A DNA stretch of 64,000 bases from the NCBI GenBank assembly GCA_029298735.1, contig JANSLP010000136.1, positions 1 through 64,000 of the forward strand, given 5' to 3'. Source of the DNA: Ophiostoma sp. CBS 140.51 (lineage: Eukaryota > Ascomycota > Sordariomycetes > Ophiostomatales > Ophiostomataceae). Below the pieces are notes generated by a model. It saw nothing but the letters and a program-made list of their open reading frames with translations. It had not been told where the DNA came from and did no database searches. The translations under genes and the position numbers were made by a program. Below are positions 11,378-23,980 of this stretch, one piece after another (position 1 is the stretch's first letter; each line of letters opens with the position of its first letter).

Positions 11378-12969
11378 TGCGCCGCCTTTTGGTTAAGGTT
11401 TTAATAGGGAATCCGTAAGTTGTTGCAGCTTCCTCTGCTTCCTCTACCTCTCGACTGTTTCAACTATGCCAGCCGCACTCCCATTGACAGATCGAGACGA
11501 TGCATGCAGAAACAGTTGTCGTTGTCGTCGGAGGTGGATGTAGTTCAGGGGAGACGTCGAATCAGGGGCAGGGCATATACCGTGCGGAGTATGAAAATGG
11601 GCACAAAAACCAAGTGAATAAAATCAAAAGTCGCTTCAGAAAACAGTCGGCCGTTAATAGTGAGGATGAGGGTTGAAATGGACAAGAAAAATATCAAGAG
11701 AGTGTCGAGAGAGTAAGGAAAACACAAAAGAAGGACGAGATCGGCGAAAGGATGTTCAATGAAGATTCGTCGTGAAGCCAGAGATTCACAAAGAAAGAAG
11801 GCCAGCAAGAAAGCCAAGCAACTCAAAAAGACACCAGAAAAAGCTCGTCTGCTTCCTTTGCTTCCTCGCTATCCCTCTTGCTCCTCGACTACGACTCTGC
11901 TAATCTTGCTCCGAGCCTCTAGTCCTCTTGGGTCCATCTCGATGTGGCTCGCTCCTTGTCGTGTTGCGAAAATGGCAGGCAATATTGACCCGCAAAAAGA
12001 AGACCCCGGTTTTTTCTTTGTATTTTGTGGTCCATTTTTGCCTTTTTGGTTTGTTTTGTCCTTGGCCCAGGCCCAACCCGTCAGCGCTCTCCTGTGTGGT
12101 CTCCTCTTTTCCTCCCAATCTTCGTCTTCCCCCGGCCGAAGCTCCGACTTTATTACGTGCACGCTTCCCTGATGCTGGCCCATGTTCGTTTTCGTTTCTC
12201 GGTGCCTGTCCCTGCATGGTGTCCTTGTAATTTTGCGTGCACTCTTCCCCAGGCGTATTTCAGTTCGTTTTCACTCGTTTGCAGCTGTTCATCTCGTCAT
12301 GACTGCGTTTTGCTTGTTTGCTGACCTCAAAATATGGAGCATGGAGGCTCCCTTACCCTTGCTCTTCGTCTTCCCTGCTGCCACACGAACATTTGGTCTG
12401 TTTTTAGTCTCGAGCGTCTTCCCGCATTCCGCAATAATTTACACTGGCGATTTCTCCAACTGCATCGATTGTGCCCAGTTGCGCTCTCTGGTTTGTTCGT
12501 TTGTTCTTTTTTGCTTCTTCCCCGAGCAGTTTCCCCTCTTTTGTGCTGTCTCTTTTCGTCCTGCTGCAGCTCTGGGCCCGCTGACCTGAGAACTCGCCCC
12601 AGTCTCTTCGTCTGCTATTTTCCGTCCCATGTCATACTTTCAAACAGCCGTTGACGAGTAATACCTCGTAAGTGGTCTCTGTTATGCAAGATGCGGATTG
12701 TGCAAGTAAGATTCGGTACAGACAAGTGAGACCCGCTTACCAAACAGCCTTCCATCCTCGCGGACTTTATTGTCAACAGAGCCCCAACACATCTGCCCCC
12801 TATCCACATGTTCTGGTCCCTCCAAAATCCCAAGAACCAGGAAATCCTCCCGCTGTGGTCCTCAAGAACGGACCTACATCCATCCTGTGAGGCTTGGTCT
12901 TGCAGAAAAGAGAAAGAGGGGACAGTGGTCAAAGAACCCCTGACCTGTCTATTGACAGACCCCATTCTT

Positions 12970-12972
<3 letters not shown>

Positions 12973-13005
<33 letters not shown>
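12973..13005. repeat. Homopolymer T tract, 33 bases
   Basis: An uninterrupted run of 33 T lies in non-coding DNA. It could be a poly(dA:dT) nucleosome-excluding tract, or the tail of a retroposed copy on the other strand, but no element is recognisable next to it. The assembled length of such runs is often unreliable. Confidence 0.9.
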
Positions 13006-13006
<1 letters not shown>

Positions 13007-13920
13007 GCACCGCTTTGACCCCTTGTGCTCTCGCCAGAGCCTGCCCAATCCCCTCTCGCTCTCGTGGCCTCCTGGAGCAAGCCCAGTGAAAAAGGTTTGG
13101 TGCCATGCGGTGCCCAGGACCAAGCCCCACCGGCCACTTTCCTCTTTTTCTCTTTTTCTCATTTTGTCCCCTTTGATTTCTCGTTTTCCATTTTCCCATT
13201 CTCTTCTCTCTCTCTGCTCACACTCCGTTTCCATGAAATTGCCAAAGAGCGTTAGGACCACCTTGCGGCCCACGTTGGCGCCACTTTAGCCCTGGAGCGG
13301 TCTTGTGCACTTGGCTGAGCTGCCCCTTTTTCTGTTGCCCTCTTTTCCGGTTGATGTTGTCTCATTGGCCAACCACCCTCCCACCTGGGTATTTCTCGGC
13401 GTGCATCACCAAAAGACCTTCTCTCTCCATACCATCATAACGGCGTTAGTCAAATCGTATTTGGCTGGCCGATTGCTCTGTATCGCCCACTGAGCAGGTG
13501 CGCTTCGCCCTCCCCACGGAGGATTGCGGCGCGCTGCCACATTGAGTGTATTTCGCTCAACGGTCTGTGTGGCAACAAGAACAAAAAGATGTATCGTGGG
13601 CAACTTCGTGTGGTATATCGGTGGCATCTCCATACAAAGATTCCCACAGACCGCCCTAATAAAAGAGTATTGATTTCTCAAGCGAAATATGAGCGCCCAT
13701 CACCAACCGTACTTGACCAGACCGGAAAGGTCCTGGCCAGAAGCAGCCACGCCAAATTCGCTGGCTCTATTCAGCTCTGTCAAAGCGCTGTCAATCTGTT
13801 CTCATGTTGGTTTGGTCCAAGACTGCCATTGTCGTTGACAGCTCCTCTAAAAGAAAAGAGTATGTGTAAAGAAACATCGGCACTATTTGTATGGCACACA
13901 ACGTGTCGGTACATGTAGTT

Positions 13921-13961
13921 GGACGCGTCCCAAGGGAGCGGCCCTCCAGGGTGCGGGCCGC
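13921..13961. other. Palindrome GGACGCGTCC followed by a 7-bp GC hairpin
   Basis: Positions 13921-13930 are a perfect 10-base palindrome that contains ACGCGT, the core bound by MBF-type cell-cycle factors in fungi. Positions 13938-13944 (GCGGCCC) and 13955-13961 (GGGCCGC) are perfect inverted repeats around a 10-base loop. The site is about 0.65 kb downstream of the ankyrin gene's stop, so a role as a promoter element is not obvious. Confidence 0.5.
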
Positions 13962-14591
13962 GATGGACGTTCACTGATGTTGCTGTGACCAGGTTATCCT
14001 GTGTTGTATTGAGTGCTGGTGGTTTTGTTGGCACAGCGTTTCACAAACAAGCTGTTGAGAATAAGACTACAACGCACTCTGTTCTTTGAAGAGACAGTTC
14101 ACGAGTTTCACACTTAGACATTATGGACTTGCTTTATTTTAAACTGGCTTTGGTATTACAAAACGACAAACAAACAGCGAGCTATTTCTATGGGAAACAT
14201 GGCCCTGCAAGTGATAGAACATATATAAAAGTTGAGAGTGAAAACAAAACCTGGGGTTGTATCATGACAAAAAAAAAATTGGGAATGGGGAGAGAAAATA
14301 GTGTGAGATAGAAAGTTGAAAGAAAAATAGATACGATAAGAGAGAAGAAACCAAAGAGGTATTATATGAGATAGGAAAATGAGAAGAAGAGAGAGGATAC
14401 AATAAGAAAAGGTAACCAAATGCAGGCACATGAAGGACGTAACAAGACCGTATGAAAAAGTAAAGGAACTAAAAAGAAAAGAGAAGAGTGAACAAGAAAA
14501 TAATAAAAGAAAGAAGAAAAGGAAGAAAGAAGAAAAGGAAGAAAGAAGAAAAAACGTCTGAAACTTTTCATCACCACGAAGAAGCACCAGC

Positions 14592-17500
14592 CTACGAAGA
14601 CTGCTCCTGCTTGGCGGCGTGCAACAGCAGGAACTCCTCGCCCTCGGGCCAGGCGCGCTCGGCAGCCATCTGGCGGACTGTGCGGCCATCGTCATCGGCA
14701 GCGTCCAGGTTGACGGGCGTGCCGCTCTTCTCAACCAGGAGCTTGAGCAGGGGCAAGTTGCCGTCCTCGAGGACCTGCATGATAGCGTTCCAGCCACGGT
14801 AGGTCTTATTGATATCACCACCCTTCTCGAGCAGACGCTCCAAGTTCAGGGCACCACCATCTTCGTCGTGGTGGCCGCGGCGCAGGGCCTTGACGAGCGG
14901 CAGATGCTCACCAGGGGTGTTGGGGTTGGCACCAGCCTCGTCAAGCAGGAACTTGACGAGGTCACGGTGGCCCTCGCGGATGGCCGTGGTGAGCGGCGAG
15001 AAGACACCACCAGTCTTGTCCTCAACGTTGACACCGGCAGCTAGCAGCATCTTGATGGACTCAAGCTTGCCGGCAGCGACGGCTCGCTCAAGAACACCGC
15101 GGACAGCACGCGGGTTGGAGACGTGGGGCAGCAGGCGCTCCAGGAGGGCCGGGTGTTGAACAGCAATGATGAGGGGCCAGTCCTCACCGCGAGCACCAGC
15201 ATCGGCACCGTGGTCGAGCAGCAGCTGCACCATGTCGGCGCGGTTCTCGCGCAGGGCGGTGGTCAGCGGGGTGTGGCCACGGGCGTTGCGCTCATCGGGA
15301 CCGACACCACCCTGCTCAAGCAGCCAGACCAGGCCGTCGGCGTTGCCAACCTGCACCGCCATCTCGGCAATACCAGCAGGCGAGTGAATGTCAGCACCAG
15401 CGCGGACAAGGGGTGCCAGCAGGTGGATGCGGTTGTGCGTGATACACTTCCAGGTGGGGTACTCGGAGGCGGGCAGGTTGGGGTCGGCACCGCTGGCGAG
15501 CAGCAGGTTGAAGATGTCAATGTGATCATCACGAATGGACGTGCACAGCGGGGTGTAGACACCGTCCTTCTTGGCGTTGATGTCGACGCCGGCCTTGAGC
15601 AGCGTGCGGACCGTCTCGATCTTGTTGAGGGAGGTGGCCAGCTCAAGGACACCAGGGGCCTTGCGCAGATCGGCACCGTGTGCCAGCAGGGCAACCAGGC
15701 ACGAGGGGTGGTAGGTAGAAGGCCACAGAACGTGCTTGGGACCAGGGCGATTGGCATCAGCGCCGTGCTCCAGGAGAGCAGTGACAATGTCAGCGCGGCC
15801 AGCCTGCACGGCCGTGAACAGAGGCGAGGTGCCCATACCGTCCTTGGCGTTTGGGTCGGCACCGTAGGCCAGGAGAAGATCCACGAGACGACGGGGCTTC
15901 TTCTTGCCAATGGCGCCCAGCAGAAGCGTTGTGGTGTTGTCGCTGTCGCCGCTGTCGCTGTCACTGCTGCTGCCGTTGCGCTGGACACGGTGGTTGGGGT
16001 TGCCGCCGTAGGCCATCATGAGCTGGGCCAGACCAAGCTTGCCGGTGGTAAACGCAGCAACGAGGGGTGACTCGGTGTTGTCCTTGATGGGGTTGACACC
16101 GTCGAGGTTCGGATCACCACCGTACTTGAGCAGCAACGTGGCGCCCTCAGCAAAGGACTCCTCAATGCTGGCCAGCAGGGGAGTAACACCATCCTTGTCG
16201 GGGCCGTTGGGGTCAGCACCGAATAGAAGCAGCAGACGCATGCTCTCAATGTCGTGGTGCAGGACAGCCTCGTGCAGGACAGCACCGTCGGGCGAAACAC
16301 CACGGTCCAGCAGCTGCTCAACGAGAGTGTAGTTGGCGCCCTGGACGGCAGTAATAAGAGCCGACTTGAGGTTGGCGCCACCAGCACCAACGGTGTTACG
16401 TGGCTGCCACTTGGGCATGGAGAAGGGGTCGGCCTTGAGGCGGACGACCTTGATGGCAGTGGGAGGCTGCATGCCATGGGCGTGCGAGTCGCTGTCGGCA
16501 GCAGTCGAGGCAGAAATAGACATAACCTCAAGGTTGTCGGACAGACCAGTGCTGCCGTGACCAGTGCTCATACCGACAGTAATGGTGTTGTGGGAGCGGC
16601 CGGTGCGGCCAGAGTCGACAGTGTAGCGCGACTCGGAAGAGGGAGACAAGGTCGAGGTGATGCGCGTCGGGCGGCCACTAGCACGGTCTCTCTCGCGCTC
16701 GCTACCATTGGCAGTGGCGGCCGTCAGACCAGAGGTGGTGAGCGCGGTACCGACAATACCGTTGATGTCGCGAGAAGAGTTGATGGTGTTGGTCGAGGTC
16801 GACGGGCGACGGCGCAGCTCAGGCATCAGACGCAGCTCGTCGCTGAAGTTGATCTCCTTGCCCGAGTCGCGCTCAGTCATGAACTGCATGGGCGGCAGCG
16901 ACGGCAGTGGGCTGCTGTCATCGTGCAGGCCGTTGATGCCGTGGATGCCGTTGCGGTTGCTGCCGTTGGTGTGGCTGTGGTGCGAGTGCCCGTTGACGCC
17001 GTTGCCGTTGACGTTGCTCACGTTGAGCATCGACGAGCTACGCGCCGTGTAGTTGCCGTTGGTGCCGACAGGGCTGCCGACGTCCAGCAGCGACGACTTG
17101 CCGTTGGTGCTCTGGATAGCCGGCAGAACGGGCGGCTCGACTGTGCGCAGGTGCGAGTTGCCGTTGGCCGACGCTGCGCCGTTGAGGTTGCTCGTTGACG
17201 GCGAGTTGCCGTTGAGAGTGGGGCTGGTGCCGTTAGGGCTGCTGCCGTTGCCGTTTGTGGAAGGCGCGGCCGTGGTGCCGTTTGAGGCAGGCGTGCCGTT
17301 GGCGACCATGCTGGAAGTGGCAGGCGTGGTCGCCAGCGCCGCGCGGTTGCCGTGGATGCGCTCAAGGGCGGCGGCAAGACCCGTGTAGCCAATGCCGACC
17401 GAGTCCTCAATGCGCGCATCGCCCAGCGACCACTGGAAGACGAGTGCGCTCATGCGCAGGGCCTCGCGCGACTTGGTCAGCGACTCGCGCATGCGCGTTA

Positions 17501-17876
17501 TGTCGTTGTCTGGGAACATGCGGCGGAAGCCCTTCTGGATTTTGCCCATGGTGCCCTTGTTCTCGTACTCAAGGAACTTGTGGATCATGCGGTCAAGCTC
17601 CTGGAAGTCGGTGTACGTGGTCTTGAACTTGCGTTCGAGCTCCGCCACCATGTCGGGAGGGAAGCGGCGGCCCGTCTTGGAGCAGTCCTCCAGGCCAGCC
17701 TCGATGCTAAACAGGATGCGGCAGATGTCGAGGAACTCGCGTGCGAGCAGCTCGAAGCCATCGGGGTGCAACTTGACCGTGCTGAGGTACTCGAGCATGC
17801 GCACCGAGATCTTGTTGCCCAGTAGCGTGTCACGCGTGCACGCCTCAAGGGCGGACGACTCCTTTGTCTTGGCCAT
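14592..17876 (-). CDS. Large ankyrin-repeat protein with N-terminal helical domain
   Basis: A single exon encodes 1094 residues from the first in-frame ATG at 17876. Residues 1 to about 175 form an alpha-helical domain (LEACTRDTLLGNKISVRMLEY..., DFQELDRMIHKFLEYE, KGFRRMFPDNDITRMRESL) resembling the N-terminal domains that precede ankyrin repeats in fungal proteins of the NACHT/ankyrin world. Residues about 175-490 are Asn-, Ser-, Gly- and Thr-rich linker with repeated NGN/NGT. From about residue 500 to 1075 there are some 15 or more ankyrin repeats, with clear LLL.GADPN, TPLxxAIxxGxxDLVxxLL and GADxNxPGP signatures. No catalytic domain, signal peptide or membrane helix is seen, so it is probably an intracellular scaffold with unknown partners. 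The frame stays open for 183 codons upstream of the ATG without another ATG; that proline-rich stretch is more likely leader than protein. Confidence 0.88.
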   Translation of the reverse strand: MAKTKESSALEACTRDTLLGNKISVRMLEYLSTVKLHPDGFELLAREFLDICRILFSIEAGLEDCSKTGRRFPPDMVAELERKFKTTYTDFQELDRMIHKFLEYENKGTMGKIQKGFRRMFPDNDITRMRESLTKSREALRMSALVFQWSLGDARIEDSVGIGYTGLAAALERIHGNRAALATTPATSSMVANGTPASNGTTAAPSTNGNGSSPNGTSPTLNGNSPSTSNLNGAASANGNSHLRTVEPPVLPAIQSTNGKSSLLDVGSPVGTNGNYTARSSSMLNVSNVNGNGVNGHSHHSHTNGSNRNGIHGINGLHDDSSPLPSLPPMQFMTERDSGKEINFSDELRLMPELRRRPSTSTNTINSSRDINGIVGTALTTSGLTAATANGSERERDRASGRPTRITSTLSPSSESRYTVDSGRTGRSHNTITVGMSTGHGSTGLSDNLEVMSISASTAADSDSHAHGMQPPTAIKVVRLKADPFSMPKWQPRNTVGAGGANLKSALITAVQGANYTLVEQLLDRGVSPDGAVLHEAVLHHDIESMRLLLLFGADPNGPDKDGVTPLLASIEESFAEGATLLLKYGGDPNLDGVNPIKDNTESPLVAAFTTGKLGLAQLMMAYGGNPNHRVQRNGSSSDSDSGDSDNTTTLLLGAIGKKKPRRLVDLLLAYGADPNAKDGMGTSPLFTAVQAGRADIVTALLEHGADANRPGPKHVLWPSTYHPSCLVALLAHGADLRKAPGVLELATSLNKIETVRTLLKAGVDINAKKDGVYTPLCTSIRDDHIDIFNLLLASGADPNLPASEYPTWKCITHNRIHLLAPLVRAGADIHSPAGIAEMAVQVGNADGLVWLLEQGGVGPDERNARGHTPLTTALRENRADMVQLLLDHGADAGARGEDWPLIIAVQHPALLERLLPHVSNPRAVRGVLERAVAAGKLESIKMLLAAGVNVEDKTGGVFSPLTTAIREGHRDLVKFLLDEAGANPNTPGEHLPLVKALRRGHHDEDGGALNLERLLEKGGDINKTYRGWNAIMQVLEDGNLPLLKLLVEKSGTPVNLDAADDDGRTVRQMAAERAWPEGEEFLLLHAAKQEQSS

Positions 17877-20800
17877 TGAAGCGGATGTGTGAGTTGTGCT
17901 TGTTGTGTGAGAAGATTCCGAAGCAGAAACAGACGCAGAAACAGCAGCCGAAGCTGGTGTATTTGGTGTTCTGGGAGGCTTGGGAGCAACAGGAGTTTTG
18001 GGGGTAGGAGGAAACGGAGAGAAAGTGGCAGTGAACGCGGGCGGCTGAGGCGCGTGTCCGGGAGCCGTAAACGGTCGGCGGCCAGCAGATGAGGTAGGAA
18101 CTGCTGGCAGTGGCTTCGTAGGCGGAGGAAGCGGCGGGCCGAGAGAGGCGAGAGAAGCTGGCGAGGGCGAGCGCGTGTGCGTAGTCGCCGATGTAGTCGC
18201 CTCGGAGAAGAGAGGGGAAGACGGGGAGATGGGAGGGAGATACAGGTTGGGCAACTGGAAGGGGGAGATGTGGAAGAAAATAAAAGGAAAAGAAGAAGGG
18301 AGGGGAGAAAGAAAAAGAAGAAGGGGAGAGAGGGGAGAAAAGGGAAATCCAGATGGGGGAAGGAGCTCTCGTTTTCGTTTCTTTTCTTTTCTTCTTTCTT
18401 TTATTCTTTCTTTAATCAACTCCAAATATTTTGTGCCGCCGTCCCTTTTTCTCGTTTATGTCTTGGATTTTCTTTTCTTTTTACACCAGCTGCCAGCTTG
18501 CAAAAGGGGGGTGTGCGGGTAGGAGAGCCTCTTTATATGGCAGGGCAAACAATATGACAAGTCGAGCAACAGACAGGCCAATATCAAGACCAAAAAGTCA
18601 AGGCAAAAGCTGCGGCTAAGACAGACTGCACATGGGATAATGCAAAGCAATGCCAGACCGGCAAGTAAGGGCAAAAAAAAAGTGGCAAAGGTACGAGTAC
18701 CTAAGGGAATGGTAGCCGGTCGAGGAGAGCAAAGCGGTCGATGGCGACGGTCGAGGGTCAAAGGTCGAGAGAGAAAGAGGTTGAGCTCAAGAGGGGCCGT
18801 GTAAGTGGAGACAGGCGTTTTAGTGGAGCATGGGTATGGATGCGGATAGTGCACGACAGAGTGGAGGCGCACACAGGTGGTCTAGGTGTCGACGATAAAC
18901 CATAAACGGGGGGACCGGAAGATTTTAGTCGATCTGGGAGAAGGGGCGTGTCGCAATGGTCAAGCGAGTGGCAAGCTGTGCGGAGGGAGTGCAAAGTAGT
19001 ACTTTGAGGACAGGAAAGCAGTCTGGGTGGGCGTGTGCGTGTGTGGAAAGGGGGTGTGGAAAGTAAAATAAGTCTTGGGAGGGATGGATGTTGGAGTCGA
19101 AGAGCGAAGGACAGGAAGAAGTTGGAGTCGGGCGTACAAAGATCGATGAGAAAGAATGAGAGAATAGATCAAGAACGAGAGATGGGGAAGAGAATCAGAC
19201 TGTACAAAAGAAGAGAAGGAAAGGGGGAAAGAAGAGAATTCAAACTCGGGAACAAGAGCGAGAAAACCATATCTATTTGAACAAAGCACGACGGATGGAG
19301 TTCGACTACAAAAACCACCATTGCTCCCATTGCCCCCATTGCCCCCTTCACGCATGAACGTGCGTCAAAGCACAAACGACGAGCACGCCGGCGAGGCAAA
19401 CGAAAACAACCGTCTGCGGCTATGTGCAGGCACAGACTGTAAGTCTGCAGGAGAAGTGTGGACGATAGCAAGTCCACGGCCTCTCTGTAGTCATCTGTTC
19501 ACGACGTCCGACGTGCGGATGCATTCCTGCCGTTTCGATCCTCTGGCCCCTGCTTTTTGAGTGGACAACAGAACAACAGACAGTCAGTGCCATCCTTGTA
19601 AGGAGGGGAGTAGGAGGGGAGAAGGAGGGAAATCAGGAGGGCCAACAGACGATCTTGAAAGAAAACAAGAAAAATACAAGAAAAGACGCAGTCAGAGAGC
19701 AGGACTAACAATGAATATCTGTGCTTGCTCCCGTGAATGGTCGATTGTACGTTTGTATTATGCACTTGCGCGTGTGCTATGGACATGGTTTTTGATAGGA
19801 GCAGATGGAGAGTGAGGTCGGAGGGCTTGTCCATGGTGTAGAAACTGTATGGTAGACAGGGACCGGGGCAATGTCTCAGAAGATCAAGGGCGAATAAGAA
19901 TCATAGTGACGAGAGAGGCTCTATCTGGGCCTCCTGGCCGTTTCTTGAGCGTATTCCCTGGAAATTAAGTAAGGGCATCTTCCTTCTTAACAAACAATAT
20001 GCATTGTCCCCTACTTGTGCCTGATTTTGTTCCTGCTTCTGCCCAGCTGGCCTTGATCAGACCGCATCCTCCTGCCCTGTCCGTTCCTGGTGCCGTCGAG
20101 GGTCTTGTTCACAAGGGCCCTCAATATGACCCTTGTCGACTGGCCCTGTCTAGTCTAACATGCATCGTTTTTTCTTCCCCAATGCGGGCTTGACAGGGGA
20201 CAACCGCAACGACAACAGAAAAGTCAAGGGACATGAAGCGGAGGGACTCAATCCCCGAGAGCCGCCGTTGAAACATGCAGCAGGACAGAAACAAGGAGGC
20301 AAGAGAGGGACAGAATGGAGGGCAATTGGCCCAAAGTGCCGCCGAAGGAAGCAGGCTATTTTGATTTTGACATGAAGGCAGACAAAGTACTCATCCTATG
20401 AAGATGGGGAATGGTGGGAAGTGCAATTCCTTCGTCGTCTGCCTCTGAACAAAAGAGCTGTCCAGACGCGGCGTGCTGCATCAGCGTGCCGAGACGAGGT
20501 CCCTTTGGTGTTAGTTGTTCGCATTTATGACTGGCTTTTTATGGTCCGTGTCTATTGTGAGCGAAAAGTAGAGCTGTTGCTAGCCAAGAAATCGTTGGTG
20601 AGCTAATACAAACGCTCGTTTGGCTGGTGTCTTTTATGGCTGTTCTGTCTGTTCTTTCTGTTCCTGAGCCTGTCGAAATAGCAAAGTGCGCTTAAGCCTG
20701 CTCTATTGTGCGTACTAGTTTCCTTCTTCTTTCCCTAAAACGGTTCAAAGACTAGCTTTTGGGCGAGCTGTTGGCATTGATGAGAAGTGCTAAAAAGAAA

Positions 20801-23800
20801 GGGAAATAAGGGAGCTCTAAAAAAAGCGGCTCGGATCTATCGACGCAAGCCCATCGTCGTTCCGAGCTGCAGTCTCCCAACAGCCTGTCCTCTGGACCAT
20901 TACACGACATATTTCGGTTTGTTTTGTAGGGTCAATTGCATGTCAATTGTAGGAGAACTGCAGGCAGATTGTAGTAAAGCTATATTGCAGCACATGTGCA
21001 GCCCGTCTGCAGTGACTTTTCATATTAAATATTCCGATCAGTACCCTGCTGTGCTCCGTACGTAGGAACAAAGAGGGAGGACAAGAGACAAGCTTGTATT
21101 CGGACGGCAGAATACAAAAGTATCTCAATCCGTACTTCAATAGATCCCCTAACTAAACCAGCCCAACCCAGGCCGATACTGTGTCGAACTTGACTTGTCT
21201 TGACCTGGAAATGGGGCCAACACCAAGCCAACACCAACGAGCCGCTTTGACCTTCTTTTTGGCTTCTCTGCAGTTTTCCACCACACCCACTTTCACACAC
21301 CTCTAGTGTGTTGGCTGTATTTGTCCCTTCAAGAAGAGAAGAAAAGCAACGATGGGAAAGACAAGAAGAATATGGAAAGGGATGTTCTTCTATCGTCCAC
21401 CTGCATAGGGCTCTATCATGCTCCTGGCATGTCTCGCCGGAGTGGTGTGCGGGAAAGGAGGCAAAGCGGAATAATTATTGCAGCACATACTACATGTGTG
21501 CATGCTTTTATTTTCAAAATAAGAAATCTCGGTGCACGGAAAACGCGTGGCTTCGTGACTGCCAGGGAACATGGATGGTTCTGAGCTTCTCGCACCACAG
21601 CCGGTTTCTATCTAACTATTGGCCCGTGAACGAGATGAGAGAGAAAAAGAGTTGGGGAGTTTACGAATATAAGGTGCGGAGTGGACGTCCTCGTTGACCT
21701 CGTACTTTCTTGCATGTTTGGGGTTTGACGCATTCGCCTTCCTAGTTGATATCGATCGAAAATTTCAATACAAATAAGACAGGAATCCTTCGAGGGCGAA
21801 AATCAGAAAAGCACGCGCCAAATACACCGAGGTCCAACAGAAAGGACTCGAAAGGGTGCTGAGGGCCAAAACGGTGGGCGGCTATTGAGAAGGATTTCTC
21901 AAAAAGATCCCAGAAAACTCTAAGATCAAATCTGAAAACGAACCGCGTAGGCTGGGAATACAGGGATTTTGGAGGGGACAAAGGAGCAAGAAGAATGTGA
22001 AGGAATCAGCTCCATGAAAAATACAAGAAGAAAAAAATACGCACAACAAGGACCAGCAGGGACCAAGTTGTGTTGAGTGGATGAAGCTGGAGGATGGAGG
22101 AGACCAAGCTGAACAGTTGGGACCAGTTGGATACGGCCAGCGAGCAAACAGGCAGTGCGGATCCACACTGGGAACTTTTGTAAAAGCAAGCAACAGGGGT
22201 CCTCGAGAGCGTTCTCTCCATATTGAGAGGACAAGGCAGACAGATGCTGAAAAAAAGTCAAAAAAAAAATACAGAAAAAGTTGGTCGCAAGAAAACTCTG
22301 AATACAATCTCGTTTATCATCCTGCAAATCTACCAAATTTATTCAGCTCGTTTGCAATATCGTGCAAAGCTCGTCCCGAGCAGAGCTGAGAGGTTGCTGG
22401 TTGCAACACGACAGCTTCGGAGTGCAACCACAATACTACCCTAAAAAATAAAGAAGTCCTTGTTTGAAAACACAGCAAAGATAGAAAGGGCATTCTTGTT
22501 TACAGTGTCTTGCTTTGAAACTGGGTTAGGCGAAGCACAGGCCCAGCTCTGGCTCTAGCTTCAGGTCTGGGCCTGGGCCTAAAGGTCTCGTAGTGCTTGC
22601 GGTGGATGGGCGGCGCAGTGGTCGCCTGGATAGCGAACCGAGAGACGCGATGGCAGGGTGACTTTGGCTGGTGGCCGATCGAAGAAATCGAGAGAAATCA
22701 GAGCGACCGCATGGAGTGCTCCGAACGAACTCAACAGGCACAAAATATTTGTCTGCAGTTCTTGCTAACAAACCCCGTCAAGGATGCAACTGCAACGTAA
22801 TATCTTAATATCGGGTAGCGACTCCATTGTGCTCCGTATTTTTGTCCTTTTCGTGCCCTGTGATCCCTGTGATACGAATCAACATCACCGTCAAGGTACC
22901 ACGGTCGCCGTGGTCGCGAAATACCAGATTGGCTATCCACGAGTCATCGACGCACACATACGGGAACGACATGTCGTGCTAAATCGCCATTCCTAGCCCC
23001 AGAAGAGTGCAATGACCGCCCAAAATACACGTGGGAAAGGACCAGGGGTGAGGACGCGAAAGGAAAAAGGATGCCCACCATTGACAGAAAATGACAGAAA
23101 AGAGGAAAGCCGCAAGCACTACTGGCACCGAAAACACCTCTTGAAAAAGAAAAAAAAACTAGACAGTTTTATCGACTGGGGAGCGCCATGGGTTCCGCTC
23201 GCGTGGAGCTTGCAAAATCAGAATAGTGGAAGGAGAAGAAAAGAAACGGCCTCAACTCTCAGTTTCTTGACTAGGAGCAAACAGAGTACACATACACATA
23301 TCATAGGGGAAATAAAGAGGAGAACCGTGGAAGGAGTGAAGACGTTATGGAGTCCGAATACCAGCTGCCAGATCGGAACAATCCGTACTGCTGGGAAATA
23401 ATAGTGGCTCGAAGTGGTACTTGTGCTCGTGGAGCAAAGTACTTGCACCCAATTGTGGATAGGCCATCCAGGACACGGCGTCAAGATGCCTCGTTGTGGC
23501 TGGATCTAGATACGCTCGAGCCTCGACCAAGAAAAAACCAGCACAAAACTGTCAGCAAAAATCCTTCATTGTCGATCATCATGTTTCTTTGCCTTGGAAA
23601 GGCTCCAACGGTGAAGAATTTACACCTTTTTTTTGGCAAGCCTTCTTTTGGCTTTTGTCTTTCCGCCGTTCGTTGCTTCTTTGCCGATGAATGTGCACGT
23701 TTTTTCTCTCCCTTCTTTTCATTCTTGTTGGTCCTATGTTAATGTTCTCTCCCTCCCTTCCGTGTCTTCCTTTTTCTTCCATCCTATTCTTTTCGTTCCT

Positions 23801-23980
23801 TTTTATTCTTCGTAAATTGGATCAGAACACTGTCTTTTGAGACATGGTCATCTCGCAAGGGGGAGGGGAAACCGACTTCAGAACTTGGAAGACTCCAAAA
23901 CTAAAACACACATATTCACCGCCACGCAAAAACCTAGAGCTAAAAAGCGTGTGCCTGGCAAGCAGCCTTTCCACGCGTGC

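Larger units (their letters stand above)
11378..14591. other. Intergenic region, no gene seen
   Basis: This 3.2 kb stretch is the upstream side of the membrane-protein gene and the downstream side of the ankyrin gene. It is dominated by C/T-rich runs on the plus strand, holds a 33-base T tract at 12973-13005, and has a GC-rich palindrome plus hairpin at 13921-13961. Open frames are short and unconvincing on both strands. Confidence 0.45.

Noticed and set aside
18175..18620. Lys/Glu/Arg-rich frames on the plus strand at 18.2-18.6 kb
   Set aside because: They come from long purine tracts complementary to the CT-rich leader of the ankyrin gene; they lack any domain and overlap each other.
22526..22800. 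Overlapping frames on both strands near 22.5-22.8 kb
   Set aside because: They are short, on opposite strands of the same bases, with no conserved motif; most likely chance in a locally GC-rich patch.
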